A stretch of DNA of 64,000 nt from Enterococcus silesiacus. Lineage in GTDB: Bacteria > Bacillota > Bacilli > Lactobacillales > Enterococcaceae. The notes beneath the pieces were generated by a model. That model ran no database searches. It was not told the DNA's origin and saw nothing but the letters and a program-made list of their open reading frames with translations. Numbering within the stretch: position 1 is the stretch's first letter; every line of letters begins with the position of its first letter. Shown here one piece after another: positions 55,303 to 64,000 of this stretch. The stretch lies in assembly GCA_001465115.1 (NCBI GenBank), contig CP013614.1, forward strand, positions 2,976,001 through 3,040,000, read 5' to 3'. The translations under genes were made by a program, and so were the position numbers.

Positions 55303-55331
55303 AGGATACAAAACTTTTGTCTGGATGTCAA
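55303..55331 (-). promoter_or_regulatory. serS promoter
   Basis: On the minus strand TTGACA (55331-55326), 17 bases, TATCCT (55308-55303). Transcription would begin near 55296, upstream of stem I of the T-box. Confidence 0.85.
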
Positions 55332-55341
55332 CCTTGCCCAA

Positions 55342-56493
55342 TCAATTTCTCTTTAAAGGCAGATGAATAATAAAAGATGTCCAATGATTATCAGAAGTTG
55401 CATAGATATAACCACCATGCAAAGCAATGATACTCTGTGCGATAGCTAAACCAAGACCTGTTCCACCTGTTTCCTGTGAACGAGATTCTTCCACACGATA
55501 GAATCGATCAAATAGTTGATCTAAAGATTTTTTAGGGATCGACGGGCCATCATTTCTAACAGCGATTACAACTTCAGTTCCAACTTTTTCCACGTCGATG
55601 ACGATATTTTTACCGCCTTTGCCGTATTTTAGTGCATTTGATAATAGATTATTGAAAACACGCACTAGTTTTTCAGTATCTCCATCCATCTTGATTGATG
55701 CTGGATTAGCATTGACTTGGATCGTCATATCATTTTTAGTTGCTTCTAGTTCAAAATCAGCAGCAAGTTGCTCAATCAACTGGGTCATATCGAAACTGAT
55801 AGTATTGACAGGGACAGCTGGTTGGCGAACCTTTGTATATTCAAAAAGGTCATCAACAAGTAGTTTCATTTGTTTAGCTTTTACATAAGCCGTATGCGTG
55901 TATTTCAACAAATCTTCCTGATTATGAAATTGCCGATCTTCAATCAAACCTAAATAACCTATAATAGAAGTTAAAGGAGTTCTAATATCGTGACTGACAT
56001 TTGTAATCAGCTCATCTTTCGATTTTTCTATTTTGCGTTCGTCTTCAATCGCTGCAACTGTACTATCAACCAAACCATTGATACTGGTAACAACTCTTGC
56101 TAAATCACCACTTAATTCGAAGGGAATACGATGGTCGTAGTTTCCATTAGCGATATAATGAAGTTCACTAATGATATGACGTAGCTGCATTTGACGATAA
56201 CGACGAATCAAGCGCCAGTACAACACACCAACATCAACTATAAAAAATATTGGAATGACAAACTTACTCAAGCTCCAAAATAAATCCGTATTCAATTCTT
56301 TGGCGAAAGCACCCTTAGTTGCCCAAATGATTCCTTGGAGTGTCTGGCTGCCGCTAAGTAAAACCGTAATTGAGACATTTAATAGAAGTAACAGGATAAT
56401 TGTCACAATTCCCTCAGCAAGTAATTCACTGATTTCTTTAGATGTTAAGGTAATTCGTTTTTGCTTTTCGATTTTCTTTTGTCTAACGAGCAT
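55342..56493 (-). CDS. croS: Sensor histidine kinase CroS
   Basis: About 383 residues from ATG 56493 (MLVRQKKIEKQKRITL), overlapping croR by 11 bases; a longer GTG-started frame runs inside croR. Two transmembrane helices (IVTIILLLLLNVSITVLLSG; FVIPIFFIVDVGVLYWRLI) around a short outer loop, HAMP-like segment, H-box NVSHDIRTPLTSIIG, N-box FNNLLSNALKYG and G-box GTGLGL. Position before serS and beside croR, together with the sequence type, fits CroS, which governs intrinsic cephalosporin resistance in E. faecalis. Assignment by synteny. Confidence 0.85.
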   Translation of the reverse strand: MLVRQKKIEKQKRITLTSKEISELLAEGIVTIILLLLLNVSITVLLSGSQTLQGIIWATKGAFAKELNTDLFWSLSKFVIPIFFIVDVGVLYWRLIRRYRQMQLRHIISELHYIANGNYDHRIPFELSGDLARVVTSINGLVDSTVAAIEDERKIEKSKDELITNVSHDIRTPLTSIIGYLGLIEDRQFHNQEDLLKYTHTAYVKAKQMKLLVDDLFEYTKVRQPAVPVNTISFDMTQLIEQLAADFELEATKNDMTIQVNANPASIKMDGDTEKLVRVFNNLLSNALKYGKGGKNIVIDVEKVGTEVVIAVRNDGPSIPKKSLDQLFDRFYRVEESRSQETGGTGLGLAIAQSIIALHGGYIYATSDNHWTSFIIHLPLKRN

Positions 56494-57172
56494 CGATTTT
56501 ATATCCAACTCCCCAAACTGTTTGAATGACTTTTTCTCCACCAGTTGCTTCTTCTATCTTATCTCTTAAGTGACTGACGTGAACCATGACAGTTTTTGCT
56601 GAAACAATACTTTCTTGTTGCCAGACCCGTTCAAAAATTTCGTCAGCACTAAACACACGATTAGGATGGCTAGCCAGCAGGTATAAGATACCAAATTCCA
56701 AGGCAGTTAGTTGAATTTCTTTTCCGTCAACAGTTTTAACTTCATGTGAATCTTTGTTAATAATCAATGAGCCAATTTCAAGTACATCAGGTTCATCTGC
56801 TTTAAGCTGCATTTGGCTACGTCTTAAAATTGATTTTACACGAGCCATGACTTCTAATGGATTAAATGGTTTTGTAACATAATCATCAGCTCCAGCAACT
56901 AAACCTTTGATTTTATCCATATCAGTTGTTTTAGCAGTCAGCATAATAATGGGAATTTGAGACTCTTTCCTTAATTCTTTAACGACTTGCATCCCATCCA
57001 TAATTGGCATCATAATATCTAAGATAAGTAAATCAATATCTGATATTGTCCGAATCTTTGATAACGCCTCTTTTCCATCATAAGCTTTAATCACTTCATA
57101 GCCTTCATTATGAATATAAATACTCAGTAGTTCTACGATTTCTTTATCATCATCAGCAACTAAAATTTTCAT
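56483..57172 (-). CDS. croR: Response regulator CroR
   Basis: 229 residues from MKILVADDDKEIVEL. Receiver: VADDD acidic pocket, phosphorylated Asp in LLILDIMMPIMDG, LTAK, TKPFNP. C-terminal OmpR winged helix (KEIQLTALEFGILYLLASHP; VWGVGYKID). With CroS regulates cell-wall stress response and cephalosporin tolerance in E. faecalis. ATG at 57172 is 11 bases after GGAGG; two earlier in-frame ATGs are possible. Confidence 0.9.
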   Translation of the reverse strand: MKILVADDDKEIVELLSIYIHNEGYEVIKAYDGKEALSKIRTISDIDLLILDIMMPIMDGMQVVKELRKESQIPIIMLTAKTTDMDKIKGLVAGADDYVTKPFNPLEVMARVKSILRRSQMQLKADEPDVLEIGSLIINKDSHEVKTVDGKEIQLTALEFGILYLLASHPNRVFSADEIFERVWQQESIVSAKTVMVHVSHLRDKIEEATGGEKVIQTVWGVGYKIDAR

Positions 57173-57401
57173 ATCATTCATTTCCTCCATATATATAGTA
57201 GAATTCTTCTTCTTTATTCTAACAAAAAAATGGAAAAATTGACAAAAACAAAGAGAAGTTACGGGAAATTTAGAATATGTTACTAAAAATTAAGAAATAG
57301 GATGAAAAAGTTCTGATTTTCGCTTAAAAACGAACAATAAAGAACAAAAGTAACGAAACAATCGGTAACGAAAAAAACTTCAAAAAAAGTGCAAATTTTA
57401 G

Positions 57402-57774
57402 TTGACCTAAGCCCAGAATCTTGGTATATTATATCTTGTCGCAAGGCACTGATGGAACACGCTGAACGACAAGCATAAGATAACAATCCAATGGTTGAAA
57501 AAAACTTTGGAAATCAGAAAAAAGTTATTGACAAACAATGACTATCCTGATAAACTAGTGAAGTTGTCAAAAGAAACAATGGTGACTGAACGAAAATAGA
57601 ATAACAATCAAGTTTGAAAAAAACTTGAAAAATCAGGAAGAAAGTTGTTGACAAATAACAAACAACCTGATAAACTAATGAAGTTGTCGCGAAACATTCG
57701 ATAACATCAAGCAGAAAAAAACTTTGAAACTTTTTTAAAAAAGTGTTGACATCAAATCGAAGATTTGATATGAT
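57402..57774 (+). promoter_or_regulatory. Four tandem rRNA-type promoters
   Basis: All have a 17-base spacer: P1 TTGACC (57402) and TATATT (57425); P2 TTGACA (57528) and TAAACT (57551); P3 TTGACA (57648) and TAAACT (57671); P4 TTGACA (57746) and TATGAT (57769). P2 and P3 are near copies 120 bases apart, with GAAGTTGTC after the -10 boxes. Downstream is a leader-like stretch and the 23S gene. Confidence 0.88.
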
Positions 57775-58023
57775 ATAAAAGTTGCTGCGAGGTAACACGG
57801 TAGACCTTTGAAAACTGAACAAAGTAAGACGAACCAAATGTGTAGGTTGTTTTTACAACGATTGTTCATTGAAAACTGGATATTGAAGTAAAAAAGTAAT
57901 CAAAACAAACCGAGAACACCGCGTTGAATGAGTTTTTTAATTAAAATAGTTCGAAGCTTATTTTATTGGTGACGCCTCTATCGCTAGAGAAACGAACCAA
58001 ACAATTTGACCGTAAGGTCATCA
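57775..58023 (+). other. rRNA leader/spacer directly joined to 23S, no 16S
   Basis: GACCTTTGAAAACTGAACAA (about 57803) is of rrn leader or spacer type; CATTGAAAACTGGATATTGA (about 57868) and ACAAACCGAGAACACCGCG (about 57904) are 16S-23S spacer sequence. No 16S rRNA sequence (for example GAGTTTGATC or the GGATCACCTCCTTTC end) lies between the promoters and 23S. Confidence 0.8.
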
Positions 58024-60934
<2,911 letters not shown>

Positions 60935-61030
60935 AAGAAACGAAATAAAAAAGTATTTCGGAATGTTTGATTACTACTTCAATCCAGTTTTGAGTGAATA
61001 ATCACTCAACTAAATAGTTACAACACCCAG

Positions 61031-61146
61031 TGTGGTGGCGATAGCGAGAAGGATACACCTGTTCCCATGCCGAACACAGAAGTTAAGCTTCTTAGCGCCG
61101 ATTGTAGTGAAGGGTTTCCCTTTGTGAGAGTAGGACGTCGCCACGC
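61031..61146 (+). rRNA. 5S ribosomal RNA
   Basis: TGTGGTGGCGATAGCGAGAA at the start, ending GACGTCGCCACGC; the ends pair and CCGAACACAGAAGTTAAGC is the conserved loop. About 116 bases. It lies about 96 bases after 23S. Confidence 0.96.
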
Positions 61147-61159
61147 TAAGTGTTGTATT

Positions 61160-61232
61160 GGAGGTTTAGCTCAGCTGGGAGAGCACCTGCCTTACAAGCA
61201 GGGGGTCGGCGGTTCGATCCCGTCAACCTCCA
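61160..61232 (+). tRNA. tRNA-Val (UAC)
   Basis: GGAGGTT/AACCTCC acceptor stem, anticodon loop CTTACAA, TTCGATCC T-loop. CCA is not encoded. Confidence 0.97.
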
Positions 61233-61238
61233 TTTTTT

Positions 61239-61311
61239 GAGCCGTTAGCTCAGTTGGTAGAGCATCTGACTTTTAATCAGAGGGTCGCAGGTTCGAGCCC
61301 TGCACGGCTCA
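61239..61311 (+). tRNA. tRNA-Lys (UUU)
   Basis: GAGCCGT/ACGGCTC acceptor, anticodon loop CTTTTAA, GTTCGAGCC T-loop. CCA not encoded. Confidence 0.97.
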
Positions 61312-61323
61312 TAGAAATATTTT

Positions 61324-61405
61324 GCGGGTGTGGCGGAATTGGCAGACGCACTAGATTTAGGATCTAGCGCCTTACGGCGTGGGGGTTCAAGTCCCTTCAC
61401 CCGCA
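61324..61405 (+). tRNA. tRNA-Leu (UAG)
   Basis: GCGGGTG/CACCCGC acceptor, anticodon loop TTTAGGA, long variable arm (GCCTTACGGC), GGTTCAAGTCC T-arm. CCA not encoded. Confidence 0.97.
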
Positions 61406-61439
61406 TTTTAGTCTCGTTTGTATAACAAGGCGAATATAC

Positions 61440-61512
61440 GCCGGCTTAGCTCAGTTGGTAGAGCATCTGATTTGTAATCAGAGGGTCGAGGGTTCAAATC
61501 CTTTAGCCGGCA
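61440..61512 (+). tRNA. tRNA-Thr (UGU)
   Basis: GCCGGCT/AGCCGGC acceptor, anticodon loop TTTGTAA, GGTTCAAATCC T-arm. Confidence 0.97.
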
Positions 61513-61520
61513 TCCAGACT

Positions 61521-61592
61521 GCGGAAATAGCTCAGTGGTAGAGCACCACCTTGCCAAGGTGGGGGTCGCGGGTTCGAACCCCGTTTTCCGCT
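61521..61592 (+). tRNA. tRNA-Gly (GCC)
   Basis: GCGGAAA/TTTCCGC acceptor, anticodon loop TTGCCAA, GGTTCGAACCCC T-arm. Confidence 0.97.
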
Positions 61593-61606
61593 TAGCTTGT
61601 TCTAAC

Positions 61607-61692
61607 GCCGGGGTGGCGGAACTGGCAGACGCACAGGACTTAAAATCCTGCGGTGAGTGATCACCGTACCGGTTCGATTCCGGTCCTCGGCA
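61607..61692 (+). tRNA. tRNA-Leu (UAA)
   Basis: GCCGGGG/CCTCGGC acceptor with one G-U pair, anticodon loop CTTAAAA, long variable arm (CGGTGAGTGATCACCG). Confidence 0.97.
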
Positions 61693-61789
61693 TTGCTTTG
61701 AAACCCTATGAATGGCAATTGTAAAATTGACAGAATAGATGTTGGCAAGTACGAAGCAGATAAGATATCTGACTTTGATCCTTGTTTTA

Positions 61790-61863
61790 GCACCCATAGC
61801 TCAACTGGATAGAGTGCTTGACTACGAATCAAGAGGTTAGGGGTTCGACTCCCTTTGGGTGCA
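61790..61863 (+). tRNA. tRNA-Arg (ACG)
   Basis: GCACCCA/TGGGTGC acceptor, anticodon loop CTACGAA (A34 normally edited to inosine), GGTTCGACTCC T-arm. Confidence 0.97.
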
Positions 61864-61947
61864 TAGTTGAAATATTGACTGCGCTTTAGAAGGTAATGAA
61901 GTATTAGTTCCTTTTAAACGTTTAGTCTTTTTTTATTATTATAGCTA

Positions 61948-62021
61948 CGGGAAGTAGCTCAGCTTGGTAGAGCACTTGGTTTGGGACCAAGGGGTCGCAG
62001 GTTCGAATCCTGTCTTCCCGA
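61948..62021 (+). tRNA. tRNA-Pro (UGG)
   Basis: CGGGAAG/CTTCCCG acceptor, anticodon loop TTTGGGA, GGTTCGAATCC T-arm. Last tRNA before the terminator. Confidence 0.97.
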
Positions 62022-62024
62022 TTT

Positions 62025-62056
62025 AAAGAACAGAGCAAATGCTCTGTTCTTTTTTC
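62025..62056 (+). terminator. Terminator of the rRNA/tRNA operon
   Basis: AAAGAACAGAGC (62025-62036), AAAT loop, GCTCTGTTCTTT (62041-62052), then TTTC. Perfect 12-base stem. Confidence 0.93.
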
Positions 62057-62139
62057 TTCTACTATTTAAATCTAAGAATAAATATTTATCTTTTCTTATC
62101 AAATCAGGCATTCCTCTTTATTAAACAGTTGAAGTTATG

Positions 62140-62166
62140 TATAATTAAGGTCAGTATTAGTCAAGG
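62140..62166 (+). promoter_or_regulatory. ctsR promoter -10 and CtsR operator
   Basis: TATAAT (62140-62145) followed by GGTCAGTATTAGTCAAG (62149-62165), which matches the CtsR heptad repeat (GGTCAAA-type, spaced) well. The operator covers the start of transcription, so CtsR should repress its own operon. Confidence 0.8.
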
Positions 62167-62182
62167 GAAAAGGATGAGTGTG

Positions 62183-62650
62183 ATGAGTAATCAAAATACT
62201 TCAGATTTAATAGAAGCATATCTAAAGAAGATTCTTGAAGAAAGCAGTAAGATTGAGATTCGCAGAGCTGAAATGGCTCATTTGTTCAATTGTGTTCCTT
62301 CCCAGATTAATTATGTTATCAATACTCGTTTTACGATTCAACGAGGTTATTCGGTTGAGAGTAAGCGTGGAGGCGGTGGATATATTCGGATTGCCAAAGT
62401 ACAAATTTCTGATAGTGATCAATTATTAAAACAAATTGCTCAGTTCACGGGTAATGAACTTTCAGAAAAAGATGCGTTGATTTTTGTACAGAAGTTATAT
62501 GAAGAAGAAGTCATCACTAAAAGAGAAGGAAATCTGATGTTGTCTGTTCTTGGAAAATCAGTTTTAGGCAAAGCAGGATCAAATGAAGATTATTTACGTG
62601 CTCAATTGATGCATTCATTTTTAGAACGTTTGAGTTACGAGGAGGAATGA
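62183..62650 (+). CDS. ctsR: Class III stress repressor CtsR
   Basis: 155 residues from [18 protein letters not shown]; a second ATG nine bases upstream (62174) is also possible. Winged-helix DNA-binding N-terminus ([32 protein letters not shown] with the glycine-rich wing). Represses clp genes; released by heat. The C-terminus is normally the McsB target, but here ctsR is followed by clpC directly, without mcsA/mcsB, as in enterococci and streptococci. Confidence 0.96.
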   Translation: MSNQNTSDLIEAYLKKILEESSKIEIRRAEMAHLFNCVPSQINYVINTRFTIQRGYSVESKRGGGGYIRIAKVQISDSDQLLKQIAQFTGNELSEKDALIFVQKLYEEEVITKREGNLMLSVLGKSVLGKAGSNEDYLRAQLMHSFLERLSYEEE

Positions 62651-62654
62651 TAAT

Positions 62655-64000
62655 ATGGATGAATTATTTACAGAAAGTGCCAAGGCGGTATTAGCTATTG
62701 CACAAGAAGAAGCAAAATATTTTAGGCATCAATCCGTGGGCTCAGAACATTTATTGTTAGCACTAGTTTTAGAGCCAAATGGAATTGCTGGGAAGTCATT
62801 ACGCCAGTTGAACGCAGATAAAAATGATATTCGTGAAGAAATCGAACACTTAACTGGCTATGGAACTGTTAAGGCTTATCCTAAAGGTGCGTATTTACCT
62901 TATTCCCCTCGTGCAAAACAAATATTTGCTTATGCAGGTGATGAGGCAAAACGTTTAGGCGCACCAAATATTGGAACGGAACATATCTTATTAGGATTAT
63001 TAAGAGATGAAGATATATTAGCTTCACGTATTTTATTGAATTTAGGTTTAAGTTTATCTAAGATGCGTCAGTTGCTGATGAAGAAAATAGGTATTACTGA
63101 TCCGCAAATGAGTGGAAATGTAGGACGTCGTCGCAATAATCAAGCTCAAAAAGCTGCGCCGAAAGGAACACCAACGTTAGATTCATTAGCACGTGATTTA
63201 ACGAAATTAGCCCGTGAAAAAGATCTTGATCCAGTTGTGGGACGTTCACAAGAGGTTAGACGTTTGATTCAAATTCTAAGTCGCCGTACAAAAAATAATC
63301 CAGTTTTAGTTGGCGAGCCTGGTGTCGGTAAAACGGCAATCGCTGAAGGTTTGGCACAAAAAATTGTGAACGGTGAAGTGCCTGAAGATATGCAGGAAAA
63401 ACGCTTGATGATGTTAGATATGGGCGCTTTGGTAGCTGGTACTAAATATCGTGGAGAGTTTGAGGATCGATTAAAGAAAGTTATTGATGAAATATATCAA
63501 GATGGTGAAGTGATTTTGTTTATCGATGAATTGCATACCTTAATTGGTGCTGGCGGTGCTGAAGGGGCAATTGATGCATCGAATATTTTAAAACCAGCAC
63601 TTGCAAGAGGAGAACTGCAAACAATCGGTGCAACAACTTTGGATGAGTATCAAAAATATATCGAAAAAGATTCTGCTTTGGAACGCCGTTTTGCCCGTGT
63701 GCAAGTTGATGAACCAACACCAGAAGAAGCCGAAGAAATTTTAAAAGGACTCCGTTCTCGTTATGAAGAACATCATGGTGTGGAAATCACAGATGACGCT
63801 CTGCATGCAGCAGTTCAATTATCTGTTCGTTATATCAATTCACGTCAATTACCGGATAAAGCCATCGATTTGATGGATGAGTCTTCAGCTAAAGTTCGTT
63901 TAGATTTAGCCGACGAACCTTCCGAAATTAATAATTTACGTGTTGAAATTGCTCGTTTAGTTCAAGAAAAAGAAGAAGCAATCCAATCGCAGTCATTTGA
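62655..64000 (+). CDS. clpC: ATP-dependent Clp protease ATP-binding subunit ClpC, 5' part
   Basis: 448 codons are present and the frame is open at the window end. ClpN double repeat ([38 protein letters not shown]), first AAA+ domain with Walker [11 protein letters not shown] near residue 220, Walker [16 protein letters not shown], and [12 protein letters not shown]. The middle M-domain starts after [17 protein letters not shown] is nine bases before ATG, four bases after the ctsR stop. Forms the ClpCP protease. Confidence 0.97.
   Translation, partial: MDELFTESAKAVLAIAQEEAKYFRHQSVGSEHLLLALVLEPNGIAGKSLRQLNADKNDIREEIEHLTGYGTVKAYPKGAYLPYSPRAKQIFAYAGDEAKRLGAPNIGTEHILLGLLRDEDILASRILLNLGLSLSKMRQLLMKKIGITDPQMSGNVGRRRNNQAQKAAPKGTPTLDSLARDLTKLAREKDLDPVVGRSQEVRRLIQILSRRTKNNPVLVGEPGVGKTAIAEGLAQKIVNGEVPEDMQEKRLMMLDMGALVAGTKYRGEFEDRLKKVIDEIYQDGEVILFIDELHTLIGAGGAEGAIDASNILKPALARGELQTIGATTLDEYQKYIEKDSALERRFARVQVDEPTPEEAEEILKGLRSRYEEHHGVEITDDALHAAVQLSVRYINSRQLPDKAIDLMDESSAKVRLDLADEPSEINNLRVEIARLVQEKEEAIQSQSF

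Noticed and set aside
57480..57700. Regularly repeated segments as a CRISPR array
   Set aside because: The repeats are promoter elements with a 120-base period, only two close copies, no uniform spacers and no cas genes.
61408..61832. Open frames antisense to the tRNA cluster (for example with RNRTGTVITHRRILSP)
   Set aside because: They run through several perfect tRNA genes; this is a well-known false-gene pattern.

Overview
The window is Gram-positive, low-GC chromosomal DNA that I assign to Enterococcus, most likely the E. faecalis group. This rests on the order rsmG-parA-parB, DUF951-ychF, DUF1129, guaB, serS, croS-croR, rRNA/tRNA cluster, ctsR-clpC (ctsR next to clpC without mcsA/mcsB), strong GGAGG ribosome sites, AT-rich spacers and an enterococcal 23S/5S sequence. 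I could not run a search, so the species is not resolved.

Layout. 1-3.0 kb: end of a PEP-mutase-family gene, an Ada DNA-repair protein and a TPM-domain membrane protein. 3.2-14.8 kb: a minus-strand effector/immunity region of a type VII secretion system (T7SS). It holds one intact effector operon (three small ESX-like helical proteins, a DUF5081-like protein, a pre-toxin-TG effector, an immunity protein and an SseB-like protein), followed by a graveyard of truncated toxins, orphan immunity genes and severed regulator tails. 14.8-24.9 kb: the T7SS core, transcribed esxA-esaA-essA-esaB-essB-essC. 25.2-26.0 kb: an orphan LytTR regulator with a degenerate receiver. 26.2-28.4 kb: a GNAT acetyltransferase and a degenerate M24-fold protein. 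28.4-33.8 kb: a sugar (alcohol) catabolic locus: DeoR regulator and PfkB kinase diverging from a galactitol-type PTS (IIA, IIB, IIC), a small membrane protein and a class II aldolase, with a cre site on the -35 box.

34.0-36.4 kb: rsmG-parA-parB. 36.4-46.4 kb: an accessory block of about 10 kb that appears to separate parB from DUF951-ychF. It encodes a winged-helix regulator with a pseudo-receiver, an acidic coiled-coil protein, two uncharacterised proteins, a DUF916/DUF3324 (WxL-partner) membrane protein with a strongly basic cytoplasmic tail, a tyrosine recombinase and an Mga-like regulator. This is my main candidate for an undescribed system.

46.4-57.2 kb: DUF951, ychF, DUF1129, a large membrane protein, guaB, a polysaccharide deacetylase, serS with a T-box leader, and croS/croR. 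57.4-62.0 kb: four tandem rRNA-type promoters lead directly into 23S-5S and eight tRNAs, with no 16S gene between. 62.1 kb to the end: ctsR with its operator, and the 5' part of clpC.

The effector region shows repeated cassette turnover. Short duplicates of essC, of the effector gene and of the XRE regulator's 3' end sit at the joints, and three homologous terminators mark the boundaries between plus-strand regulator tails and minus-strand immunity genes.
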